Shown: one piece after another, positions 44,773-54,035 of the stretch
How the letters are laid out: every line of letters begins with the position of its first letter
How positions within the stretch are numbered: the first letter of the stretch is position 1
Origin: Yoonia sp034652275
GTDB taxonomy: Bacteria; Pseudomonadota; Alphaproteobacteria; Rhodobacterales; Rhodobacteraceae
Assembly: GCF_034652275.1 (NCBI RefSeq)
Contig: NZ_JAXIWG010000001.1
Coordinates: forward strand, 744,001-808,000
DNA: 64,000 nucleotides
Direction: 5' to 3'
Notes under the pieces: generated by a model
The model's input: only the letters and a program-made list of their open reading frames with translations
Told to the model about the DNA's origin: nothing
Databases searched by the model: none
Position numbers and translations under genes: made by a program

Positions 44773-46871
44773 GTGAAGGTCCGCGCAAGACTGACCTTGA
44801 AGGTGCGCCCGCGCCCTTCGTCCAGCGACAGGTTGTTGCGGTATTCCGTGTCAAACAGGTTTTCGACGGCAAGCTGCACATCGAACCCGTCCAGCGCGCC
44901 ATTCTCGGGCCGCCAAGTCACAAAGACATCCTGCGTCGTGTAGCCGTCAAACGTGGTCTCGGTAATCGCGCCGGTCGTGCTGCTGCGGGTCGCGGTGGTG
45001 ATGTCATCGACAAATGTGCCGCGCCAGCCGAACTCCAGCCCCTGATCGGGCAGCCGCCCGCCCAAGGTCAGCGCCAGCGTATCGGCAGGCGTTGTGGGCA
45101 AGGTATAGTCGAACGTCCGGTCGGTGCCGCGCACGGTGGACAGGGCAAGCCTGCCGAACACGCTTTGCATATCATAACCGGCCTCGATCTCGGCACCTTC
45201 GAATTCGGCCTCGGACAGGTTGGTGAAGAATACCGTGTCGCTGGGGGCGGTGACGCTGACCAGCCCGTCGATCCGGTTGCGGAAGGCGGTCAGTTTCAAT
45301 TGCAGACTGTCATCCGCCGCAAACAGCCCGTCACGGCTGTAGGTCAGACCCAGTTCGACATTGGTGGCTTCTTCCTTGTCGAGATCAAGTGCAGGGGCCT
45401 TGGTGGTCGAGAAGGAATAGAGCTCGTCCAGCGTCGGCAGCCGTTCGGTCCGCGCGACCGACCCGAAAACGGACAGATCATCAGTCACGTCGTAAAGGGC
45501 GGCCAGCGTCAGCGCGCTTGCTTCGTCACTCACGTTCTCGCCGCCCGGCACGCCTGCGCCTGCCTCGCGTTCGGCAAAGTCGATGCGCGCGCCGGGGATG
45601 ATGGTCAGGCGGTCACCGATCACGAATTCGGACTGCGCATAGACGCCGATCTTGCGGTCGGTGCCTTCGGGGTGGAACCCGAGGATACCGGCACTGTCAG
45701 CGACACGGTCCTGCGCTGTTGCCTGTACCCCGAAGGTCAGGAAGTTCTGCCAGCCCGCGCCGCTGAAATCGGCGGTGTTTTCGGCCTTCAGCATCGTCGT
45801 GCGATAGGCGTAGGTCACGTCGCAGAATACGTTGATGTTGGACGGCGTGCCAAAGCAAGGCTGCGGGTTGCCTGCGCTATTGCGCGCATCCGATTGTTCC
45901 ACGGTCGTATCCGAATAGGCCAGTTGCACGCGCGGATTAAACCAGCCGCCGCCGAGATGTTCCCATTCCACGCTCAGCGTGTCGTCGCGCACGGACCTGT
46001 CCACATTGCCAAAGGCCCCTGCAATCGGATCGCCGCCGCCGGTTTGCGCCAGCGTCGTATCATCCGCGTCCGACGAGAACCGCTGCGCCGACAGCCGCAG
46101 GGTCTGCGCGTCGTTCAGCCGGAACGTGCCCTTGAGCAAGGCGGATGGGGCTTCGAATTCACTTCCGACAACCGGATTGCCCGCCCCATCCTCGAAATCC
46201 TCGGAACTGCGATAGCCGAGCGCGGCAAGGAATTCGGCCCCCTCGGTCGGCCGTGCGGCATAGATCAGCGACCCGAGCTGGCCGTTGCCGTTGCTTTCAA
46301 ACCCGTATTTCAGACGCAACGCGCCGGTGCCGTCTGCGGGGATGAAATCGCCCGCATCCTTGGTTTCAAAGTTCACCACACCGCCGATAGCGCCAGAACC
46401 GTACAATGTGGCCGACCCCGGCCCGCGCAACACCTCGACGCGGCGGTAAAGCTCGGGGTCCGAAAAGAACGACCCCAACCGGTATTGTTCATAGAATTTC
46501 GGCACGCCATCGACGTTCACGATGATCCGTGCCTCTGATGCGGATTGTTCGGTTGCGCCAATCCCGCGGATGTTAAAGGCAAAGCCTAGCGGCCGGTCCG
46601 ACCCTGCGGTCTGCGCGCCGGGTACGTTGCGCAGGATCTGGCCCACATTCGCCGCCTGTTCGCGGTCAATGTCCTGCTGGTCCAGCACGCTGACCGCCTG
46701 AGGCGTGTCGATCGCGACTTTCTGCTGGCCAGCACCAAAGATCAGCCGCCCCAGAAAGGTGCCACTGTCCAGTTGTGTCTGTTGGGCGGCGGCTGTGCCC
46801 GCCGCAAGGATCGCTGTTGTCGTCAAAAGGCAGGTCAGGCCCAGCCTGCGGGGGCGCATGCGCAATGTCAT
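44766..46871 (-). CDS. TonB-dependent outer-membrane receptor, probable haem receptor
   Basis: A 701-residue receptor with a signal peptide of about 30 residues (ending GTAAAQ). The plug domain (about 50-165) holds DRPLGFAFNIRGIG, PKFYEQYRLGSFFSDPELYRRVEVLRGPGSATLYGSGAIGG. The 22-strand barrel ends in the C-terminal aromatic residues TFTW. LPTLDELYSF and ALDLDKEEATNVELG resemble the FRAP/NPDL region of haem receptors. It is divergent from hmuSTUV, supporting haem/haemoprotein as ligand. The ATG at 46871 was preferred over an upstream frame lacking a signal peptide. Confidence 0.88.
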   Translation of the reverse strand: MTLRMRPRRLGLTCLLTTTAILAAGTAAAQQTQLDSGTFLGRLIFGAGQQKVAIDTPQAVSVLDQQDIDREQAANVGQILRNVPGAQTAGSDRPLGFAFNIRGIGATEQSASEARIIVNVDGVPKFYEQYRLGSFFSDPELYRRVEVLRGPGSATLYGSGAIGGVVNFETKDAGDFIPADGTGALRLKYGFESNGNGQLGSLIYAARPTEGAEFLAALGYRSSEDFEDGAGNPVVGSEFEAPSALLKGTFRLNDAQTLRLSAQRFSSDADDTTLAQTGGGDPIAGAFGNVDRSVRDDTLSVEWEHLGGGWFNPRVQLAYSDTTVEQSDARNSAGNPQPCFGTPSNINVFCDVTYAYRTTMLKAENTADFSGAGWQNFLTFGVQATAQDRVADSAGILGFHPEGTDRKIGVYAQSEFVIGDRLTIIPGARIDFAEREAGAGVPGGENVSDEASALTLAALYDVTDDLSVFGSVARTERLPTLDELYSFSTTKAPALDLDKEEATNVELGLTYSRDGLFAADDSLQLKLTAFRNRIDGLVSVTAPSDTVFFTNLSEAEFEGAEIEAGYDMQSVFGRLALSTVRGTDRTFDYTLPTTPADTLALTLGGRLPDQGLEFGWRGTFVDDITTATRSSTTGAITETTFDGYTTQDVFVTWRPENGALDGFDVQLAVENLFDTEYRNNLSLDEGRGRTFKVSLARTFTW

Positions 46872-46935
46872 TCCGATTCTCCATCCGGATAAAGTGTTTT
46901 CGGCTGGCTGTTCGGCTGGCATGTCTCAAGGTGTC

Positions 46936-46982
46936 TTGACCCCCGACGAGCGGTGTTCTAGTGATCCCGATAGAAACAGTCA
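46936..46982. promoter_or_regulatory. Overlapping divergent promoters and operator of haem locus
   Basis: On the minus strand TTGACT (46982-46977) and TAGAAC lie 18 bases apart, a plausible receptor promoter; on the plus strand TTGACC at 46936-46941 is a candidate -35 for hmuS. Both surround the inverted repeat TTCTA-N10-TAGAA (46956-46975), well placed for one iron-responsive repressor to control both directions. It is not a textbook Fur or Irr box, so the regulator is undetermined. Confidence 0.5.
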
Positions 46983-47085
46983 AGTACTGCGCCAGATCTT
47001 CCAGCCATGCCCTTTGCGGCAACGCCAGATCCGGGACCTCGCGCTTCCACGCCTGCCCCATGCAGGCCCAACGGAGGTCAAACCC

Positions 47086-48126
47086 ATGATTCTATCCCCC
47101 GTCCGCGCCGCGGCGATTGCCACCGCCCGTGCCGACAAACCGAAAATGCGCGAACGCGATCTGGCCGATGTGCTGGGCATCCGCGAGGCAGAGATTCTGG
47201 CCGCCGATCTGGGGCACGGCGTGCGCCGCATCATCGCGGACCCTGACCAGCTTTTGCCGCGTGTGGCGGCGTTGGGTGATGTGTTGGCGCTGACGCGCAA
47301 TGATTTCTGCGTGCATGAAAGGCGCGGCCAATACACGGATTTTCATGCAGGCGCACATGCGGCGATGGTGCTTGGCCCCGATATCGACCTGCGCATCTTT
47401 CCGCGCCACTGGGTTCACGGTTTTGCGGTGGAACGCACGGGGGCAGACGGCACACGGCGCAGCCTGCAGGTGTTCGATGCTGCGGGCGATGCGGTCCACA
47501 AGATCTATCTGGGGCCGGACTCGGACCTTGCCGCCTTTGAGGCGCTGGTCACCGATCTGGCCGTGGCCGATGACGCGCCTTTCGACCTTGCGCCGCGCGC
47601 CTTGCCCGAAGCTGTCCGCGTGAACGACGCCAAGCTGGGCGAATTGCGCAGTGCGTGGGAAAAGATGACCGATACCCACCAGTTTCTCGCGCTGACCAGT
47701 CGTTTGAAATTCGACCGTCTTGGCGCGAACCGGTCCATCGGTGCGCCTTGGGCTGTGCCGCTGCCGGTCAACGCTGTCGAACAGGCTTTGCGGCAGGCGG
47801 GTGCGCAGGGCCTGCCGATCATGGTTTTTGTCGGCAATCGCGGCTGCATCCAGATCCATTCCGGTCCCGTGACACGACTGGAACCGATGGGCCCGTGGTT
47901 CAACGTGCTGGACCCGCGTTTCAACCTGCATCTGCGCGCCGACAAGGTGGCCGAGGTCTGGCTGGTGCGCAAACCCACCAAACGCGGCGATGCCATCTCG
48001 GTCGAGGCGTTCGACAAGGACGGTCGCCTTATCCTGCAGATTTTCGGCAAACGCAGCGAGGCCGCGACCGATACCGGCGCTTGGGATGCTTTGGCCGAAG
48101 CCTTGGCGGGCGAGGTGGTGGCATGA
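47086..48126 (+). CDS. hmuS: Haemin-degrading/transfer protein HmuS (HemS family)
   Basis: A 346-residue cytoplasmic haem-binding protein that receives imported haem and passes it on or degrades it. The two-repeat HemS layout is visible: MRERDLADVLGIREAEI at the start and a second copy from about residue 190 (WEKMTDTHQF). NDFCVHERRGQYTDF, RIFPRHWVHGF and GNRGCIQIHSGPV with GPWFNVLDPRFNLHLR are family motifs. GGAGG at 47072-47076 sets the ATG at 47086; the longer frame upstream covers the promoter. Confidence 0.92.
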   Translation: MILSPVRAAAIATARADKPKMRERDLADVLGIREAEILAADLGHGVRRIIADPDQLLPRVAALGDVLALTRNDFCVHERRGQYTDFHAGAHAAMVLGPDIDLRIFPRHWVHGFAVERTGADGTRRSLQVFDAAGDAVHKIYLGPDSDLAAFEALVTDLAVADDAPFDLAPRALPEAVRVNDAKLGELRSAWEKMTDTHQFLALTSRLKFDRLGANRSIGAPWAVPLPVNAVEQALRQAGAQGLPIMVFVGNRGCIQIHSGPVTRLEPMGPWFNVLDPRFNLHLRADKVAEVWLVRKPTKRGDAISVEAFDKDGRLILQIFGKRSEAATDTGAWDALAEALAGEVVA

Positions 48127-48983
48127 TCCGCCAGATCGCAGCCAGCCTTGCGGCGGTGGTGGCACTGGCCCCCGCAGCCTTTGCCGATACCCCGTCGCGC
48201 GTTGTCGCTGCGGGCGGGTCGGTCGCAGAAATCATCCATGCGCTTGGCGCGGGCGACCGTCTGATCGCGCGCGATACCACGTCATCTTTCCCGCCCGAGG
48301 TCGAAGCCTTGCCCGATATCGGCTATGTGCGCGCGCTGTCGGCGGAAAACCTGATCGCAATGGACCCCGACATGATCCTAGCCGAACATGACGCTGGCCC
48401 GCCCGAAGTGCTGGATATGCTGCAGCGGTCGGGCATTCCACTGGTGATGGTGCCCCAAGCGCTCGACCCTGATGGTGTGGCCGCCAAGATCGCAACAGTA
48501 GCCGCAGCACTTGACCTGCCCGAGGCAGGCGCCGCCCTGCAAGCCGAGGTCGCAGCACAGCTGGAGGCGGCACGGATCGCGGGCGATGCTTTGCCGACCG
48601 CCCCGCGCGTGATGTTCATCCTGTCGATGCAGGGGGGCCGCTTGCTGGTTGGCGGGGAAGGCACTTCTGCCGAGGCGATGATAACGCTGGCCGGTGGCAG
48701 CAATGCCGTCACGGGGCTGGAGGGCTACAAGCCGCTGACAGACGAGGCCGCCATTGCCGCGAACCCTGACCTGATCCTGATGATGGACCGAGGCGGGGAT
48801 CACGCCGTGACATTGGCGGATATCACCGCCCATCCTGCCTTGGGGCTGACCGATGCCGCCCTCAATCGGCGTGTCGTCACGATGGACGGGCTCTATCTGC
48901 TGGGCTTTGGCCCGCGCACAGGCGCTGCGGCGCTGGAGCTGAACAGCCACCTGCGCCTGCTGGTAGATGAGGTGAAAGGCTGA
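48123..48983 (+). CDS. hmuT: Haem ABC transporter periplasmic binding protein
   Basis: A 286-residue class III periplasmic binding protein with a signal peptide of about 22 residues (LAAVVALAPAAFA). RVVAAGGSVAEIIHALG, the conserved Tyr in DIGYVRALSAENLIAMDPDMIL and GGSNAVTGLEGYKPL match HmuT/PhuT. It starts at an ATGA overlap with hmuS and is followed by permease and ATPase genes, each overlapping. Confidence 0.92.
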   Translation: MIRQIAASLAAVVALAPAAFADTPSRVVAAGGSVAEIIHALGAGDRLIARDTTSSFPPEVEALPDIGYVRALSAENLIAMDPDMILAEHDAGPPEVLDMLQRSGIPLVMVPQALDPDGVAAKIATVAAALDLPEAGAALQAEVAAQLEAARIAGDALPTAPRVMFILSMQGGRLLVGGEGTSAEAMITLAGGSNAVTGLEGYKPLTDEAAIAANPDLILMMDRGGDHAVTLADITAHPALGLTDAALNRRVVTMDGLYLLGFGPRTGAAALELNSHLRLLVDEVKG

Positions 48984-50050
48984 TGGTCGCCCTTGCCGAT
49001 ACCCCCGTGATGGCGGGCGACCGGTCCCAGCGCGCGCGGCGCGTGGCCTTCGGGCTAGCGGGGCTGTTGGGGCTGACCGGCCTTCTGAGCCTGTCGCATG
49101 GCGCGTCGGGCGTGCGCCTCGACCTTGTGCTGCAAAGCTGGCTCGCGGGCGAGGATGTTCCCGCGCGCGACTGGCTGATCCTGTGGGAAATCAGGCTGCC
49201 ACGGATGCTGACCGGCGTGCTGGTCGGCGCGTCGCTGGCCGTGGGCGGTGCGGTGATGCAGGGCCTGTTCCGCAATCCGCTGGCCGATCCCGGTCTGGTC
49301 GGGGTTGGCGCAGGAGCGGGTCTGGGCGCGGTGCTGGCCATCGTGCTGGGCGGTCAGGCGCCTGCATGGGTCGCTGCTTGGCTGGGCTGGAACATGGTGC
49401 CGGTTGCGGCCTTCATCGGTGGCTGGCTGTCCACCATGGTGCTTTACCGCGTATCGACCCGCGCGGGGCGCACCTCGACCGCCACGATGCTGCTGGCGGG
49501 GATCGCGCTTGGCGCGCTGGCGGGGGCGGCGACGGGGATCCTCGTCTATATCGCCGACGACCGGCAATTGCGCGACCTGACCTTCTGGGGACTGGGGTCG
49601 CTGGGCGGCGCATCATGGCCCAAGATCGCGGCGGCGGGGCCCGTTATGCTGCTGGCGCTGCTGGCGGCACCCTTTCTGGCGCGCGGGCTGAACGGGCTGT
49701 CGCTGGGCGAGGCTGCGGCCCATCACATCGGGCTGCCGGTGCAAAGGGTCAAGCATGTGGCCATCCTGACCGTCGCCGCCGCGACAGGGGCCGCCGTGGC
49801 GGTATCGGGTGGCATCGGGTTTATCGGGATCGTGGTGCCGCATCTGCTGCGGCTGGCGACAGGGCCGGACCACCGCTATCTGCTGGTCAATGCAGCGCTT
49901 CTGGGGGCGACCCTGTTGTTGCTGGCGGACCTGATCGCGCGCAGCATCATCGCACCGGCCGAATTGCCCATCGGGATCGTGACGGCCGTGATCGGTGCGC
50001 CGGTATTCCTGTGGATCCTGCTGCGCCGCCGTGGATTGGTGGATTTGTGA
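48983..50050 (+). CDS. hmuU: Haem ABC transporter permease (FecCD family)
   Basis: A 355-residue BtuC/HmuU-like permease with about ten helices. EIRLPRMLTGVLVGASLAVGGAVMQG and NPLADPGLVGVGAGAGLGA, and the coupling region GIGFIGIVVPHLLRL, are diagnostic. TGATG overlaps with hmuT upstream and hmuV downstream show strict translational coupling. Confidence 0.94.
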   Translation: MVALADTPVMAGDRSQRARRVAFGLAGLLGLTGLLSLSHGASGVRLDLVLQSWLAGEDVPARDWLILWEIRLPRMLTGVLVGASLAVGGAVMQGLFRNPLADPGLVGVGAGAGLGAVLAIVLGGQAPAWVAAWLGWNMVPVAAFIGGWLSTMVLYRVSTRAGRTSTATMLLAGIALGALAGAATGILVYIADDRQLRDLTFWGLGSLGGASWPKIAAAGPVMLLALLAAPFLARGLNGLSLGEAAAHHIGLPVQRVKHVAILTVAAATGAAVAVSGGIGFIGIVVPHLLRLATGPDHRYLLVNAALLGATLLLLADLIARSIIAPAELPIGIVTAVIGAPVFLWILLRRRGLVDL

Positions 50051-50838
50051 TGCTGACCATCCGCTCTTTACGCGCCTCACTGGGCCGCAGCCCCGTGCTG
50101 CACGGGATCACCGCCACCGCCGCCCCTGGCCGGATCGTCGCCGTGATCGGACCGAACGGGTCGGGCAAAACGACGCTCTTGCGCGCTATTTCAGGCGATG
50201 TGGCCTATGACGGGCAGATCGCGCTCGACGGGGATGATCTGGCCGACCTCAAACCATGGGAGCTTGCCGCGCGGCGCGGCGTGCTGCCACAAGCGGCAAC
50301 GCTGGCCTTTCCTTTCACTGTGGCCGAGGTTGTGCGCCTTGGGCTGACCAGCGGCACGCAGGCGGACCGGTCCGACCTGATCGGGCGCGCGCTGGCCGAG
50401 GTTGATCTGACCGGTTTTTCAGGGCGGTATTATCAGGAATTGTCAGGCGGCCAGCAGGCGCGCGTGCAACTGGCCCGGGTGCGCGCGCAGGTCTGGGAGC
50501 CGGTCGTCGCAGGCCGCCCCCGCTGGCTGTTTCTGGATGAACCTGTCGCCGCACTGGATATCGCGCACCAGATCGGCGTGATGCGCGTGCTGCGCCGCTT
50601 TGCCGATGCGGGGGGTGGTGTGGTGATCGTGCTGCACGACCTGAACCTTGCCGCGATGGTGGCCGATGATGTCTGGTTGGTCCATGATGGCCTGTTGCTG
50701 GACGCAGGATCGCCCGCGCGGGTGATCGGCGGGCCAGCCCTGGCCGAGGCTTACGGCTGCCCCATCGTCGCAAACCGGCTGCCCGGACCGCAGGCGACCT
50801 TTGTGCTGCCGCATGGGCTATGGGCGGCGGCGGGCTGA
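50050..50838 (+). CDS. hmuV: Haem ABC transporter ATPase
   Basis: A 262-residue HmuV ATPase. Walker A is GPNGSGKTT, the signature LSGGQQARVQLARV and Walker B WLFLDEPVAALD; HDLNLAA gives the switch His. The ATG overlaps the hmuU stop (TGATG). Longer in-frame starts lie in another frame of hmuU and are rejected. Confidence 0.94.
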   Translation: MLTIRSLRASLGRSPVLHGITATAAPGRIVAVIGPNGSGKTTLLRAISGDVAYDGQIALDGDDLADLKPWELAARRGVLPQAATLAFPFTVAEVVRLGLTSGTQADRSDLIGRALAEVDLTGFSGRYYQELSGGQQARVQLARVRAQVWEPVVAGRPRWLFLDEPVAALDIAHQIGVMRVLRRFADAGGGVVIVLHDLNLAAMVADDVWLVHDGLLLDAGSPARVIGGPALAEAYGCPIVANRLPGPQATFVLPHGLWAAAG

Positions 50839-50879
50839 TCTTCAGCAACCTCTGACCGGACTTGCGGTTGCAAACGGTC

Positions 50880-51980
50880 ATGGCACCACAAGACCACACC
50901 AGCCCCAAACACGGCACGTTGGACCGCCTGCGCGCCGTCACCAGCCACTTGCCACGCCCGCGCCGCGAATTGCTGCGCATCGGGTTGCAGACGGCGGCGG
51001 CGACGCTGGCGACCTATCTGCTGATCGCGGGTATCGACGCGCTCGATCTATCATGGGCGATCATCTCGGCGCTGCTTACCATCGGGATGAGCGCGGATCT
51101 GTCCTATACCAATGCGGTGAACCGCACGGCAGGGGCCTGCCTTGGCGCGGTGATCGGCCTGCTCCTCGGGCTGTTGATCGGGGGGGCCGCGATCTATGCG
51201 CTGCTGGTGGCGGTGATCCTTGCCAATATGATCGCGACGATCTGGCCAAGCCTGCAATATGGTGCCGTCACCGCCGCGATCGTGGCGCTTGAGCCGGACC
51301 CTGAACTTGCGGCGGCCGTGTCGCGGACGGGGGCAATCGTCGCAGGCACGGTGATCGGCGCGGTGGCGAGCTTTCTGGTCTGGCCCGTGCGAGGCCGCGA
51401 CCGGGTGGAAATCGCGCTGCTGGACACGTTAGGCGATTGCAAAGACCTTCTGACGTTGATCGACCAAGGCGTCAGCACGGATGAGCACGAGGACCGCGAC
51501 GCCGTGCATCGTCGGTTTCTGCAACATCTGGAAATCGCGCGGTCGCGGGTGGACGAAGCACGCGGGTCGTCTGCGCTAAGGACCGGCACCGGCTTGCGCT
51601 CCGCCGTGCGCGGCGTCGAAAGCCTGTGGCACGCGCTTGTGATCCTCGACCGTGCCGTTACCGCCGAACGTGGCGACATAAGCGATAGTGCCCTGAAGTC
51701 GCTGGCGCCGGCGGTCGATGCGGTGCAGGACAGCGCGAAACGCCAGATCGACAGCATCATCGCCGCAATGAAAGGGCTGCACGGCGCTGCCCGCGTGCCG
51801 GACGATCTGCGCGATGCGGTGGCGCAGGCACGCGATCATGCCGCCGGTCTTGCAAGCAGGAACGCGACGGACTGGCCGCATCAGGCCCGCGCGCTGCATG
51901 CGGTGATTTTCGGATTGAACGAAACCGAACGCCAGATGGATCAACTAAGACGCCGTTTGGCACCACCCGACGTCAGGTGA
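50880..51980 (+). CDS. FUSC-family (aromatic-acid exporter-like) membrane protein
   Basis: A 366-residue protein. About six membrane helices in the first 150 residues (TLATYLLIAGIDAL, GACLGAVIGLLLGLLIG, GTVIGAVASFLVWPVRGRDR) are followed by a long soluble helical region. This is the ArAE/FUSC half-transporter layout linked to efflux of aromatic acids or other compounds. It lies 41 bases after hmuV on the same strand and may be co-transcribed. The ATG has no strong ribosome binding site; an upstream TTG is possible. Confidence 0.78.
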   Translation: MAPQDHTSPKHGTLDRLRAVTSHLPRPRRELLRIGLQTAAATLATYLLIAGIDALDLSWAIISALLTIGMSADLSYTNAVNRTAGACLGAVIGLLLGLLIGGAAIYALLVAVILANMIATIWPSLQYGAVTAAIVALEPDPELAAAVSRTGAIVAGTVIGAVASFLVWPVRGRDRVEIALLDTLGDCKDLLTLIDQGVSTDEHEDRDAVHRRFLQHLEIARSRVDEARGSSALRTGTGLRSAVRGVESLWHALVILDRAVTAERGDISDSALKSLAPAVDAVQDSAKRQIDSIIAAMKGLHGAARVPDDLRDAVAQARDHAAGLASRNATDWPHQARALHAVIFGLNETERQMDQLRRRLAPPDVR

Positions 51981-52371
51981 AGGCCAAGGCCGCCACAACG
52001 CCAGCCCCGGCGGAGACTGCGCTCAGCACCGTGCCCCATGCCATATCGACAGCCACCATGCGGGCGTGCCAGTCACGCATGACCGTCCAGCTGACCAGCT
52101 CATAAGTGCCATAGGCCACCAGCCCAAGCACCGCGCCGTTCAGAAAGGCCAGCGCCGGCGCGCCTGCGACAAGGGCGGGCCAGCCGGCGAACCAGATTAT
52201 CCCCGCCACATAGAGCAGATAGAACAGTGTCGCAGGCAGTGGGCGTGGCTTGGCAAGCATGGTGCGCCCCAATTGGCGCTCGAAAAGCGGTTTGATGACC
52301 TTGGGCAGCATGATCGCATCCGCGATCAGAAAAACGCCGCCAGTCACCAGCACCAGCACGATCATATCCAT
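51973..52371 (-). CDS. DUF2177-family membrane protein
   Basis: A 132-residue inner-membrane protein with four predicted helices (IVLVLVTGGVFLIADAIML; LFYLLYVAGIIWF; LNGAVLGLVAYGTYELVSW; VDMAWGTVLSAVSAG). The pattern GTYELVSWTVMRDW followed by DMAWGT is characteristic of DUF2177. Function unknown. The convergent end overlaps the FUSC gene by 8 bases. Confidence 0.85.
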   Translation of the reverse strand: MDMIVLVLVTGGVFLIADAIMLPKVIKPLFERQLGRTMLAKPRPLPATLFYLLYVAGIIWFAGWPALVAGAPALAFLNGAVLGLVAYGTYELVSWTVMRDWHARMVAVDMAWGTVLSAVSAGAGVVAALAFT

Positions 52372-52442
52372 AAGACTTTCCTTTGGTTGGTCTGTCCGGT
52401 TCCAATCCCCGAGCACCCAAGTTGGTTCCGCCAGCCATCACA

Positions 52443-52467
52443 GGAACCAAATCCGCGACGACGCGTT
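52443..52467 (+). promoter_or_regulatory. EcfG-like general stress promoter motif
   Basis: GGAAC (52443-52447) and CGTT (52464-52467) are separated by exactly 16 bases, the arrangement described for alphaproteobacterial EcfG (RpoE2-type) promoters. It lies about 60 bases before the start codon of the coiled-coil protein gene. The match is short and the sigma factor is not in the window. Confidence 0.5.
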
Positions 52468-52525
52468 TGCACACCAAGTCGCCGCGCCCGTTGGCGCAGG
52501 TGTCGCACCAGAACGGGAGAGAGCC

Positions 52526-53668
52526 ATGTCGCAAATCAGTCAGGAAGAAAAACGCTATCGCGGGATCGGGGTGGCGGTGGCCGTTGTCGCGCTGTTGGGC
52601 TGGCTTTTCGGGGCTTACTTCTGGTCGGTTGCGAACGAGGCCGAGGAGCGGTTGGCGCAGCATGTGGCCCTGCAAGGCACGGCGGAGGAAGTGACGCAGC
52701 AGATCGCCATCCTGCGCGACGAGGCCGACGAGGCTCTGGTGATCCGTGATGCGAACGTGGGCGAACGCGACACTGTCGCGGCCGAGCTGGACCAGATGCG
52801 CACCGATTTCACGACGCTGGATGAAGATACAGGCGCCCTGCGCACCGAGCGGGAAACCCTGCAGACCGAGCTTGAGCAAGGCCGTACAGAGCTGGCCGAG
52901 ATCGAAACCGCGCTGTCGGACACCGCAGACCGTACGACGGAGGCCACGCAAGAGCTGTCAGCCATCGGCGAACGGCTTGAAGCTGCCCGCCAGCAGGAAG
53001 CCGATCTGCAAGCGACCTTGTCCGCCTTGAATGCAGAGGCTTCCGAGCTGACCGAACAGGCGGCAGGTGCCGAAGCACGTGTGCAAGCGGCCCGCGATGC
53101 CGAGGCTTCGCTTGAACAGCGGCTGCAAAGCGCGCGTGACGATCAGGACCAGATCGAAACCGCACGCGACGCATTGCAACAATCTGTCGATACATTGTCG
53201 CAGCAGCGCGATGCTCTGGCCGAGGACACGCTGGCTGCCGAGACGCAGGTGCAGGCGCTGCAAAGTATGACGAGCGAGTTGACCGACCTTCTCGCACAGC
53301 GCAGCGCAGACCTGCAGGCCATCGAGGCACGGATCGGCGAGATGCAGGCCGCGTCAGGCACCACGATCCGCAGCACCGCCTCCGGCCTCGCCTTGGACAC
53401 GCCCTACGAACATGAGAATACGCGTGCCGTTTTCTCGGATGACGGTACGTTCGAGATGACGAGGATCAACACCGACCGCAGCGTGACCGGACGGTACAGC
53501 ATGAACGACGGCAGCATTACCTTCGATGAGGTGGATGGCGACACAGGCTCTGCAGATTTTCCGATGACCTGCGCGATCGCAATCGCCGATGACGGGTTCG
53601 ATCTGCAGGACGACGACGGATCATGCCCCGTGCTGGATGGCGTGGCGTTCAGCCGCGCTGGCGACTGA
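52526..53668 (+). CDS. Membrane-anchored coiled-coil protein
   Basis: A 380-residue protein with a single N-terminal membrane helix (about 14-32, GVAVAVVALLGWLFGAYFW), then about 240 residues of Glu/Gln/Ala/Leu-rich heptads predicting a long coiled coil (EELRDEADE-like repeats through LQAIEARIGEM). A compact C-terminal domain of about 100 residues (DTPYEHENTRAVFSDDGTFEM ... DDDGSCPVLDGV) has two cysteines. The N-in topology puts the coil in the periplasm. GGGAGAGAG precedes the ATG. No family recognised; a stress or envelope role is suggested only by its promoter motif. Confidence 0.75.
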   Translation: MSQISQEEKRYRGIGVAVAVVALLGWLFGAYFWSVANEAEERLAQHVALQGTAEEVTQQIAILRDEADEALVIRDANVGERDTVAAELDQMRTDFTTLDEDTGALRTERETLQTELEQGRTELAEIETALSDTADRTTEATQELSAIGERLEAARQQEADLQATLSALNAEASELTEQAAGAEARVQAARDAEASLEQRLQSARDDQDQIETARDALQQSVDTLSQQRDALAEDTLAAETQVQALQSMTSELTDLLAQRSADLQAIEARIGEMQAASGTTIRSTASGLALDTPYEHENTRAVFSDDGTFEMTRINTDRSVTGRYSMNDGSITFDEVDGDTGSADFPMTCAIAIADDGFDLQDDDGSCPVLDGVAFSRAGD

Positions 53669-53671
53669 CCC

Positions 53672-53950
53672 CTAACGCCCTGTCAGGTAATCGGCCGAAA
53701 CATAGCCTGTCACGCTTGGGGCATCAGCCAGCGCCACGCGGCACCAGCGCTGCCCCAGTTCGGTCACGCAATTCTGCCGGATCAGTTCGGTCCCATCGGG
53801 CAGGCCCATGATGATGTTGAACGCCAGCCCCGGCCCCGCGCGCAGTTTCAGCAAGTCATCGGGGCCTGCACCGGTGACGACCGCATTGCCGTTTGCGCAT
53901 CCGGCGACCAGAAACAGGGCTGTCACGGAAAGGGCGATTGTCCGGCGCAT
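53672..53950 (-). CDS. SH3-like domain lipoprotein
   Basis: A 92-residue lipoprotein with a signal sequence and lipobox (LFLVAGC, Cys at residue 18). The mature part is one bacterial SH3 domain (LLKLRAGPGLAFNIIMGLPDGTEL ... RWCRVALADAPSVTGYVSADYL). Such domains bind peptidoglycan or other envelope partners. The ATG at 53950 was chosen because upstream codons encode no signal peptide. Convergent with the coiled-coil gene, 3 bases apart. Confidence 0.82.
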   Translation of the reverse strand: MRRTIALSVTALFLVAGCANGNAVVTGAGPDDLLKLRAGPGLAFNIIMGLPDGTELIRQNCVTELGQRWCRVALADAPSVTGYVSADYLTGR

Positions 53951-54035
53951 GATATATCCTCGACTTGACGTGATTGCCGCCCTGTATCGCACCCGCATCT
54001 TCGCGGGTGAAGTCCAAAAAGCCGGACCTGCGCGA

